Shown in pieces: positions 1 through 4,678 of a DNA stretch of 6,141 bases. Positions within the stretch are counted from its first letter, which is position 1. Every line of letters begins with the position of its first letter. Source of the stretch: an uncultured Bacilli bacterium (GTDB lineage: Bacteria; Bacillota_I; Bacilli_A; RF39; UBA660); assembly GCA_944327405.1 (NCBI GenBank), contig CALVHK010000064.1, positions 1-6,141 of the forward strand. Reading direction: 5' to 3'. Below the pieces are notes generated by a model. The model made no database searches and was not told the DNA's origin. It was given only the letters and a program-made list of their open reading frames with translations. Position numbers and translations under genes: made by a program.

Positions 1-1335
1 AATTTCACGGAAGTTTATGCTGAAGATGAAGATGCAGCTGAAAAACTAAAACAAGTAGAGAAGATCGTTCATTTGATTGAGGGCGAAGAGGTTCGTAAGC
101 TAATTACCGACAAACATATTCGTCCTGATGGAAGAGCAATGGATGAGATTAGACCACTTTCTTGTGAGATCGATCTACTTCCGCGTACACATGGATCTGC
201 TGTATTTACAAGAGGTGAGACACAATCTCTTGCGACCACTACTTTGGGAGCAATTGGAGAACATCAAATTCTTGATGGGTTAGGTTTAGAAGATTCTAAG
301 AGATTTATGTTACATTATAACTTCCCACCATTCTCTGTTGGTGAGACCGGTAGATATGGTGCACCAGGTAGAAGAGAAATCGGTCATGGAGCATTAGGTG
401 AAAGAGCTTTAGCACAAGTTATTCCTTCAGAAGAAGAATTTCCTTATACCATTCGTGTTGTTAGTGAAATCCTTGAGTCTAATGGAAGTAGCAGTCAGGC
501 GACGATTTGTGCTGGATGCTTAAGTTTGATGGCAGCAGGTGTTCCGATTAAAGCACCAGTAGCAGGTATAGCAATGGGGTTAATTGAATCTCAAGATAAA
601 AAGAAGCATACAATTTTAACTGATATTCAAGGACTTGAAGATCACATGGGAGATATGGACTTTAAAGTAGCAGGTACACGTAATGGTATCACTGCTTTAC
701 AGATGGATATTAAGATTAAAGGGGTTACAGAAAAGATTTTAAAAGAAGCTTTAGCACAAGCGAAAAAAGCAAGATTACAAATTCTTGATGTGATGGGTAG
801 TTGTATTCCAGAACCAAGAAAGAGTCTAAGTAAGTATGCACCAAAGATTGATACATTTAAAATTAATCCGGATAAGATTAAAGATGTTATTGGTCGTGGT
901 GGTGAGATGATTACCAAGATTATACTAGAGGCTAGCAACGTTAATAGTGTTAATGATAAGAATGCTGTTAAAGTAGACTTGGAAGATGATGGCAGAGTTA
1001 TTATTTATCACACCGATGCTGCGATTATTGCTCGGACAAGAAAAATGATCGAAGAAGTAATTAGAGAAGTGGAAGAAGGGGCTATTTACACTGGTAAAGT
1101 AGTTAAAGTAGAAGACTTTGGATGCTTTGTTGAGTTATGGCCTGGATGTGAAGGATTAGTACACGTATCAGAACTTGATACAAAGAGAGTTGATAAACCA
1201 AAAGATATAGTTTCTGTTGGTGATAAAATACTTGTTAAAGCTTTAGGCTATGATAATCGTGGTAGACTTAACTTATCAAGAAAACAAGCACTACCTAAAC
1301 CAGATAAAAAAGAAGATAAAAAGAAAAGGAATTAG
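1..1335 (+). CDS. pnp: Polynucleotide phosphorylase, C-terminal part (5' end outside window)
   Basis: PNPase is a cytoplasmic trimeric 3'-5' exoribonuclease that releases nucleoside diphosphates from RNA using phosphate. The frame is open from base 1, so this is a partial gene of 444 visible residues; no start codon belongs to this fragment. In visible-residue numbering, residues about 36-275 are the second RNase PH-like domain. It contains RPDGRAMDEIRPL, the phosphate-site motif FTRGETQ, HYNFPPFSVGE, and EDHMGDMDFK, which carries the two aspartates and the lysine equivalent to the known E. coli active-site D486, D492 and K494. Residues about 281-340 form a KH domain with the G-x-x-G loop IGRGGEMI. 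Residues about 360-430 form an S1 domain ending GRLNLSRK, followed by a short lysine-rich tail. All catalytic residues visible are intact. The gene ends convergently with the regulator on the other strand, and its stop codon lies inside a shared terminator. Confidence 0.97.
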   Translation, partial: NFTEVYAEDEDAAEKLKQVEKIVHLIEGEEVRKLITDKHIRPDGRAMDEIRPLSCEIDLLPRTHGSAVFTRGETQSLATTTLGAIGEHQILDGLGLEDSKRFMLHYNFPPFSVGETGRYGAPGRREIGHGALGERALAQVIPSEEEFPYTIRVVSEILESNGSSSQATICAGCLSLMAAGVPIKAPVAGIAMGLIESQDKKKHTILTDIQGLEDHMGDMDFKVAGTRNGITALQMDIKIKGVTEKILKEALAQAKKARLQILDVMGSCIPEPRKSLSKYAPKIDTFKINPDKIKDVIGRGGEMITKIILEASNVNSVNDKNAVKVDLEDDGRVIIYHTDAAIIARTRKMIEEVIREVEEGAIYTGKVVKVEDFGCFVELWPGCEGLVHVSELDTKRVDKPKDIVSVGDKILVKALGYDNRGRLNLSRKQALPKPDKKEDKKKRN

Positions 1336-1370
1336 CTGTTAACTTGGGCTAGTTCCTTTAAATTTATTTT
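1328..1370. terminator. Bidirectional intrinsic terminator between pnp and the XRE gene
   Basis: GGAATTAGC (1328-1336) pairs with GCTAGTTCC (1348-1356): a 9-bp stem with one G-T wobble and an 11-nt loop. On the plus strand it is followed by a T-rich run (TTTAAATTTATTTT). On the minus strand the hairpin is followed by TTTTCTTTTT, reading into the lysine codons at the end of pnp. It therefore suits both convergent genes, and both stop codons lie within or next to the left arm. Confidence 0.7.
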
Positions 1371-1844
1371 CTCATCTATTTTACCTAAGAGATAATCAGC
1401 AGAAATATCAAATATTTTTGAATATTCTCTTAGGAAACTCGTAAGTATTAAAGTTTTACCATTTTCATATCTAGATATAACGCCATTATCCGTATTTAGT
1501 TTCTTAGCAATTTTAGCTTGGGTATAATTATGCTCTTTTCTAATTTCTTTTAATCTTTTATGATGGATAGTATAATCAATATCATATTTCATGTGAGGGT
1601 ATTTTCTCTCTTTTTTATTTAGTGCTAAAATATAATCAATAGAACAGCTATATATTTTACATAGTTCGATAAGCCTTGGTAAAGGTATTTGATTGATTTC
1701 TAGTTCCCATAAAGAATAAGTGCTTCTTTTTACTCCTAATTTTTTGGCAATCTCTTCTTGAGATATTCCTTCTTCTTCTCTCATAAACTTAATGTTTAAG
1801 TTTAGAGGAGGTTTGTCAATTGGTACAACATCAATTACTGGCAT
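1332..1844 (-). CDS. Transcriptional regulator with two tandem XRE/Cro-type HTH domains
   Basis: A 170-aa DNA-binding protein with two copies of the Cro/C1 helix-turn-helix fold. The first spans residues about 16-73 (ISQEEIAKKLGVKRSTYSLWE, then CSIDYILAL). The second spans about 95-154 (YTQAKIAKKLNTDNGVISRYENGK, then DISADYLLGK); the same IAKKL helix occurs in both, suggesting an internal duplication. I chose the ATG at 1844 because AAAGGAG (1854-1860) sits 9 nt upstream. A longer frame reaches back to 1910 but has no better ribosome site and would begin with a hydrophobic stretch foreign to the family. There is no sensor, peptidase or membrane domain after the HTHs. It is transcribed divergently from the surface-protein gene, with an inverted repeat at that gene's promoter, so local regulation is a reasonable inference. 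The target and any ligand are unknown. Confidence 0.85.
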   Translation of the reverse strand: MPVIDVVPIDKPPLNLNIKFMREEEGISQEEIAKKLGVKRSTYSLWELEINQIPLPRLIELCKIYSCSIDYILALNKKERKYPHMKYDIDYTIHHKRLKEIRKEHNYTQAKIAKKLNTDNGVISRYENGKTLILTSFLREYSKIFDISADYLLGKIDEKINLKELAQVNS

Positions 1845-1911
1845 CTTGCATTTCTCCTTTAATGAAACTATTGTTACATAAAAGATAAATGATAAAAAGA
1901 AATGCTGCAAA

Positions 1912-1940
1912 ATAACATAAAATTATTGATTTTTCCTCAA
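1912..1940 (-). promoter_or_regulatory. Possible promoter of the XRE gene
   Basis: Read on the minus strand, TTGAGG (1940-1935) and TGTTAT (1917-1912) are separated by 17 nt. Each matches the consensus at about four of six positions. This would give a leader of about 60 nt before the ATG at 1844. In such AT-rich DNA weak matches are common, so this is only a candidate. Confidence 0.3.
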
Positions 1941-1997
1941 TTCTATTGTATAGTAGAAATATAACATAGATAAATATATGAGAATAAAAAGAGAGGT

Positions 1998-2038
1998 TTT
2001 GACATCATTTGTCGAACATAATGAAATATATTTATAAT
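1998..2038 (+). promoter_or_regulatory. Promoter of the surface-protein gene with overlapping operator-like inverted repeat
   Basis: A perfect -10 box TATAAT lies at 2033-2038 with a -35 candidate TTGTCG at 2009-2014, 18 nt apart. The predicted transcript start near 2045 leaves a leader of about 31 nt before the ATG at 2076. Over the -35 region sits an imperfect inverted repeat, TTTGACA (1998-2004), spacer TCATT, TGTCGAA (2010-2016), with one non-matching pair. A protein bound there would cover the -35 box. The divergent tandem-XRE protein is the obvious candidate, but nothing in the sequence proves it. Confidence 0.5.
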
Positions 2039-2075
2039 TGTGGTAATATGCGTGATAAGAAAGAGGGAAAAGAAG

Positions 2076-3410
2076 ATGGAGTTTCAAACACTTAAGCAAT
2101 CTCATTTAAAAAGAAATATTATTATAGGAGTAGTAGTGGTAGCAATCATTAGTGCAATAGTACTAAATTTTACTAGAGCAAAGTATGTATATACTGATAA
2201 AATGCCACTTATTAATGGGACAGTAAATTATAGTTTGGCAGATTTAAATATTGTAGCCATTTATGTTGGTGGAGTAGAAGTAGATAGTTTGGATAGTAGC
2301 AAACAATATACATTAGATACAGAACAAAGTACATGTACTTATAAAGATGGAAGTACTATAGAAGGATTGAATATCAGCTATGAAACAGAAACAGGAAGCT
2401 TAAGTATTAGCCCATTTACAATGAAAGGAACAAAATGTACGTTGTATTTTGATGAAATAACAGGACAAACAATTCAAGATATATTAGCAGGAAAGACCAT
2501 ATCAACAAGAAGCAGTTTTTCATCAACATTAACAACTAATACAACAGGCACAATATACCAAGCCCAAGATGATGATGGAACAACATACTACTTTGCTGGT
2601 GCACCAACAGATAACTGGGTATCATTTGCAGGATTCTACTGGAGAATAATAAGAATTAATGGAGATGGAAGTATCAGATTGATCTATAGCGGAGATTCTG
2701 AAAGTGGCCCTGTAACTACAGGAACGGATACACAAATTGGAACTAGTGTATTCAACGACACATCCGATGATAATATGTATGTAGGATATATGTATCAAAG
2801 TAATCAAGTGCACGGATTAGTTGAAGATAGTACAATCAAAGGAGTATTAGATAATTGGTATAAAACAAACATCCAAGATGCAGGATACTCAAGTTATATT
2901 GATACAAATGCAGGATTTTGTGGAGATAGAAGTCCAAGTACAAGTAATAGCGAAAGTAATGGTTCTGGCGGAACAAACAACTTGACAACTTTTTATGGCT
3001 CATTTATAAGATTAAATAAAAATTGGGACCATAGTAATGCCTCACCAAGTTTTAAATGTAGTGATAAAAGCAATGACTTATTCACCTTGTTTAGTAGTAA
3101 TAAGGGAAATAAAAAATTAACTTACTCAGTGGGATTAATTACTGCTGATGAAATAGTTTATGCGGGAGGCAGTATTGATAGTACTAACTATAACTATTAT
3201 TTACATACAGCTGAAGATTATTGGACTATATCTCCTTATATTTTTAATTCCAATTCTTCTTTTATATTATATTGTATTTCAAACGGAGCCCTCGATGGCT
3301 TCCCCGCGAATGAAGCGTATGGTATCCGTCCTGTCATAAATTTACGTGCAGATACACTATTTGAAGCAGAGGGAACAGGAGAAAGTAGTAATCCATATGT
3401 TGTCATATAG
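2076..3410 (+). CDS. Membrane-anchored exported protein, probable DGR variable (target) protein
   Basis: A 444-aa protein of a type I associate with gut Bacillota genomes, without a characterised function. I chose the ATG at 2076 because AGAGGG (2062-2067) lies 8 nt upstream; the in-frame GTG at 2040 has no ribosome site and falls near the predicted transcript start. Residues 14-31 are a single membrane segment after a basic N-terminus (KRNIIIG), so the rest is likely exported and anchored, with no LPxTG sorting signal. Residues 45-125 are a beta-rich region with two cysteines (87, 121). Residues 183-207 contain FAGFYWRIIRINGDGSI. The C-terminus has DYWTISPY (381-388), then YGIRPVINL (415-423) and ends GTGESSNPYVV, an arrangement resembling C-type-lectin/FGE-like (DUF6273-like) ligand-binding domains used by DGR targets. 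Codons about 387-411 look hypervariable. Fold assignment is by motif only and moderately sure. Confidence 0.8.
   Translation: MEFQTLKQSHLKRNIIIGVVVVAIISAIVLNFTRAKYVYTDKMPLINGTVNYSLADLNIVAIYVGGVEVDSLDSSKQYTLDTEQSTCTYKDGSTIEGLNISYETETGSLSISPFTMKGTKCTLYFDEITGQTIQDILAGKTISTRSSFSSTLTTNTTGTIYQAQDDDGTTYYFAGAPTDNWVSFAGFYWRIIRINGDGSIRLIYSGDSESGPVTTGTDTQIGTSVFNDTSDDNMYVGYMYQSNQVHGLVEDSTIKGVLDNWYKTNIQDAGYSSYIDTNAGFCGDRSPSTSNSESNGSGGTNNLTTFYGSFIRLNKNWDHSNASPSFKCSDKSNDLFTLFSSNKGNKKLTYSVGLITADEIVYAGGSIDSTNYNYYLHTAEDYWTISPYIFNSNSSFILYCISNGALDGFPANEAYGIRPVINLRADTLFEAEGTGESSNPYVVI
3225..3336 (+). other. Candidate DGR variable region (VR) with IMH-like 3' end
   Basis: This is the last quarter-kilobase of the surface-protein gene, coding residues about 384-420. 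Codons 405-410 are GCC CTC GAT GGC TTC CCC, and 3288-3308 is 16/21 G+C in a gene otherwise dominated by A/T-ending codons. Five of those six codons are NNC, the pattern left when AAC codons in a template are mutated at their adenines, which is how DGRs diversify their targets. The upstream part (3228-3280) is unusually pyrimidine-rich with many NNT codons (TCT TCT TTT, TAT TGT ATT), also compatible with altered AAT codons. The segment ends in GC-richer, presumably fixed sequence coding AYGIRPV (3315-3335), the expected place of the IMH homing-initiation site. The exact boundaries are inferred, since the template repeat is not in the window. Confidence 0.65.
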
Positions 3411-3425
3411 ACAACATATGGATTA
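3389..3425 (+). repeat. Perfect 16-bp hairpin/cruciform across the stop codon, just after the VR
   Basis: TAATCCATATGTTGTC (3389-3404) and its exact reverse complement (3410-3425) are separated by a 5-nt loop, ATATA. The stop codon TAG is 3408-3410 and the left arm codes NPYVV. It is followed by AAGAAGTGAAAA, with no T-run, so it is not a standard intrinsic terminator. In the Bordetella phage DGR, a hairpin/cruciform a short distance behind the VR is needed for efficient homing; this hairpin starts about 53 nt after the presumed VR end and is in the corresponding place. An mRNA-stabilising or termination role remains possible. Confidence 0.85.
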
Positions 3426-3456
3426 AAGAAGTGAAAACTGGAGGAGAGTGAGTGTA

Positions 3457-3540
3457 GTGGTGCAAAATGACTCTTCATTTTGTAAATTATTTGTAAAGTT
3501 TTTAGCTGCCTTTAGTAATAATTTGGATGTTGCACTATGA
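3457..3540 (+). CDS. Possible 27-aa small ORF behind the surface protein
   Basis: Starting with GTG at 3457 (or the adjacent GTG at 3460), the frame runs 27 codons to TGA at 3538-3540. A strong ribosome site, GGAGGAG (3440-3446), lies 10 nt before it, which is the main reason to list it. The peptide begins VQNDSSFCKLF and ends SNNLDVAL; I do not recognise it. The ribosome site may instead be the relic of a lost gene between the target protein and the MutS-like gene, a place where DGRs often carry an accessory gene. An 8-bp hairpin inside the first codons (3463-3482) argues against strong expression. Confidence 0.3.
   Translation: MVQNDSSFCKLFVKFLAAFSNNLDVAL
3463..3482 (+). repeat. 8-bp hairpin of unknown role
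   Basis: CAAAATGA (3463-3470) pairs perfectly with TCATTTTG (3475-3482) around a CTCT loop. The downstream sequence (TAAATTATTTG) is AT-rich but has no continuous T-run, so a terminator is possible but weak. It lies between the VR hairpin and the GC-rich island. Confidence 0.4.
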
Positions 3541-3612
3541 ATGCAGTATCATGACACATTGCCGTGAAGTCCGGTAGGGTGAATGGCAATGGGTGCGATT
3601 TTGGGAAGGATG
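3541..3612 (+). ncRNA. GC-rich structured island upstream of the MutS-like gene (unidentified cis/RNA element)
   Basis: Bases 3557-3610 are about 54% G+C while the DNA on both sides is strongly AT-rich. CATTGCC (3557-3563) pairs perfectly with GGCAATG (3585-3591), enclosing a 21-nt loop that contains TCCGG. Several G-runs follow (GGG at 3577, 3591 and 3603), so a two-tier G-quadruplex is also conceivable. No long frame covers it. I do not recognise it as a known riboswitch, T-box, tRNA or ribosomal leader. It could be a leader element of the MutS-like gene or a conserved part of the DGR RNA flank; it does not match the VR, so it is not the template repeat. Confidence 0.35.
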
Positions 3613-3619
3613 ATGAAAT

Positions 3620-3925
3620 TTGAAAGATAAATATTTTGTAGTTAAGGCTCAGTATAGAGATTATATTGTATTTGTTAAAAGTGGAAGCTTCTGGAATACT
3701 TATTATGCTGATGCAGTAATCATCCATAATATTATTGGTTATGTAATAAGAAATAATAGACTAGGATTTCCTTCTAAAGTATTAGATAAAGTGTTAAAAA
3801 GAATAAGGGCTTTAAGTATTAGCTATGTATTGGTATATGAGTTAGAGGATATTGTTGTAAATAAATATGTATCTAATTCATATGCCTTTTATTTTGGCTA
3901 TCAGAAAGATAGTTCAATCGTTTGA
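3620..3925 (+). CDS. MutS domain I-like small protein, probable DGR accessory (MSL-type)
   Basis: A 101-aa protein with a TTG start; AAGGA (3606-3610) lies 9 nt upstream, and the ATGs at 3610 and 3613 are in another frame that stops after a few codons. Residues about 5-72 read like domain I of MutS, the mismatch-recognition fold: VFVKSGSFWNTYYADA (17-32) corresponds to the MutS 'F-K-x-G-D-F-Y-E-x-F-x-x-DA' segment, and RLGFPSKVLDKVLKRI (47-62) then ISYVLV to 'G-x-P-x-x-x-L-D-x-Y-x-x-x-L...GY-x-V'. The F-x-E motif that stacks on mismatches reads F24-W25-N26, so the glutamate is lost. No connector, clamp or ATPase domain follows, so this is not a mismatch-repair enzyme. Stand-alone MutS-like genes are, as I recall, one of the accessory types found with some DGRs. 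Its place behind a VR-bearing gene fits that. Its molecular job is unknown. Confidence 0.65.
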   Translation: MKDKYFVVKAQYRDYIVFVKSGSFWNTYYADAVIIHNIIGYVIRNNRLGFPSKVLDKVLKRIRALSISYVLVYELEDIVVNKYVSNSYAFYFGYQKDSSIV

Positions 3926-3946
3926 TATAAAAAAATGTTGTCCGTT

Positions 3947-3962
3947 TATTTAGATCTAAATA
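3947..3962. repeat. Perfect 16-bp palindrome
   Basis: TATTTAGATCTAAATA is its own reverse complement, centred at 3954/3955, 22 bases behind the MutS-like gene's stop codon. Its dyad has no spacer, which is more typical of a protein-binding site than of an RNA hairpin. There is no T-run behind it. The rest of the 121-base gap to the next gene (3926-4046) holds only the promoter candidate listed separately. Confidence 0.6.
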
Positions 3963-4000
3963 GGAATAAGTTAAAGTTCGAGAAAAGGGTTAAGAAAGCA

Positions 4001-4029
4001 TTGAATAAGTGCTAAGTTCTTGCTACAAT
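4001..4029 (+). promoter_or_regulatory. Candidate promoter of the acidic hypothetical gene
   Basis: TTGAAT (4001-4006) and TACAAT (4024-4029) are 17 nt apart, and TGC directly before the -10 makes it an extended -10 promoter. The start point would fall near 4036, leaving a leader of only about 11 nt that still contains GGAG (4036-4039). The short leader is the one weakness. Confidence 0.5.
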
Positions 4030-4046
4030 ATTGGTGGAGATGAAGT

Positions 4047-4460
4047 ATGAGGAAGTATTTAAATAGTTTAACAAAAGAAGAACTACTTGATCTTGCTTAT
4101 TTTAGTCATGATCATGTTGATTTAGCAAGTATGAATAAAGATAAATTATGCGTGTATGTGTTAGAACATATTGATCATATCTGTGAAGAATTAACAAAGT
4201 TTGAAACAGAAGAGGTATATAATGATTTGTATTATTATTTTGAAGATCAAGATGAGTATGTTTTTAGTGAGGATGAATATTGTGAAGAGTTTTATAATGG
4301 ATCTCGTTTTTTAGAAGCTATTCATTTCATGAAGGTAAGAAAAAGAAATGGAGATTATCATGTATCTATTAACCGAGAATTGATGGATAGATTGTTAGTA
4401 AGTAATGGTGATGGGTATGACGAAGTGGATTGTCAACACTTTTTTAGACAATTTTTATAA
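4047..4460 (+). CDS. Acidic hypothetical protein, C-terminus probably replaced by a repeat/IS end
   Basis: A 137-aa cytoplasmic protein without signal or membrane segment. The ATG at 4047 is preceded by GGTGGAG (4033-4039), 7 nt away. It is very acidic, with a tyrosine- and glutamate-rich middle (residues about 55-85, e.g. YYYFEDQDEYVFSEDEYCEE). The N-terminus, LTKEELLDLAY...LASMNKDKLCVYVLEHI (8-43), loosely recalls SAP/Rho-N-like helix pairs ('LTxxELxxLA...KxxLI'), but this is weak. The middle to end (IHFMKVRKRNGDYHVSI) is more basic. The final codons, reading DCQHFFRQFL plus stop, fall entirely inside a 35-bp repeat found again at 6066-6100 outside any gene, so the natural C-terminus was most likely cut off by insertion or recombination. 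No known function; it could be a decayed accessory gene. Confidence 0.65.
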   Translation: MRKYLNSLTKEELLDLAYFSHDHVDLASMNKDKLCVYVLEHIDHICEELTKFETEEVYNDLYYYFEDQDEYVFSEDEYCEEFYNGSRFLEAIHFMKVRKRNGDYHVSINRELMDRLLVSNGDGYDEVDCQHFFRQFL

Positions 4461-4572
4461 TCTACCATTTTATTCTAACGATGATACTCATAATCTTTTA
4501 CAAGTAATTAACGATATGGATCAGTCTATTAGTATATATATCAGTAAAGACATACAATTTAAATGGAGATAA
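4405..4572 (+). pseudogene. Frame-shifted ORF remnant overlapping the end of the acidic gene
   Basis: In the +1 frame relative to the acidic gene, codons are open from 4402 to the TAA at 4570-4572, with ATGs from 4405. The part after the repeat reads NLPFYSNDDTHNLLQ... and ends DIQFKWR. Its D/N-rich, ordinary protein-like composition suggests the 3' end of a coding sequence, either the lost tail of the upstream gene or of another gene joined here. It has no ribosome site of its own. I do not recognise the family. Confidence 0.35.
4426..4460 (+). repeat. 35-bp direct repeat, copy 1 (IS3-family-like end)
   Basis: Exact copy of 6066-6100, same orientation; the flanking bases differ on both sides. 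It begins TGGATTGTCAACAC, continues through a T-run to TTAGACA and ends ATTTTTATAA. Starting with TG and having TTAGACA at about bp 19-25 resembles terminal inverted repeats of IS3/IS150-type elements, but no transposase is visible. Inside it ATTGTC (4429-4434) pairs with GACAAT (4447-4452) followed by Ts, so it can also form a weak terminator. It supplies the last codons and stop of the acidic gene. Confidence 0.85.
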
Positions 4573-4576
4573 TAAA

Positions 4577-4645
4577 TTGAAAAAAGGATTTGATAAGTTA
4601 GATAATATTATCCATGGTATGAAAAAATTGTTAAATAATTTCTAA
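4577..4645 (+). CDS. Possible 22-aa small ORF
   Basis: TTG at 4577 is preceded by GGAGA (4565-4569), 7 nt away, and the frame runs 22 codons (LKKGFDKLDNIIHGMKKLLNNF) to TAA at 4643-4645. The peptide would be a basic amphipathic helix. It lies in the 218-base stretch between the repeat and the zinc-ribbon gene, which otherwise holds only ORF debris. It may be a real small peptide, a gene remnant or chance; nothing decides between these. Confidence 0.25.
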   Translation: MKKGFDKLDNIIHGMKKLLNNF

Positions 4646-4678
4646 TATTAAAATATAAAAAAGGGATGGTGTTTAAAA

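Noticed and set aside
642..938. 98-codon minus-strand frame inside pnp
   Set aside because: It lies wholly within the KH/RNase PH coding region of pnp, has no ribosome site and a low-complexity hydrophobic product; it is a shadow frame.
1999..2038. TTGACA at 1999 as the -35 of the TATAAT at 2033
   Set aside because: The spacing would be 28 nt, far beyond the 16-18 nt of a sigma-A promoter; TTGTCG at 2009 with 18 nt fits better.
1923..2105. 60-codon minus-strand frame over the divergent promoter
   Set aside because: It covers the TATAAT promoter and the start of the surface-protein gene, its product has no recognisable features, and AT-rich DNA gives such frames by chance.
3389..3425. Hairpin as a plain intrinsic terminator
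   Set aside because: The stem is AT-rich and is followed by AAGAAGTGAAAA on the plus strand, with no T-run.
3236..3478. 80-codon minus-strand frame over the VR and hairpin
   Set aside because: It is antisense to the C-terminus of the surface protein and its mirror hairpin; no ribosome site or recognisable family.
3594..3598. GTGCG as the 5' end of a group II intron
   Set aside because: Five bases only; there is no domain V hairpin and no intron-encoded protein in the window.
3541..3612. GC-rich island as the DGR template repeat
   Set aside because: A template must match the VR at nearly all non-adenine positions. I compared it with 3288-3336 on both strands and found only scattered short matches.
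3512..3727. 71-codon minus-strand frame over the GC-rich island
   Set aside because: It is antisense to the start of the MutS-like gene, whose protein shows real family motifs; the antisense product has none.
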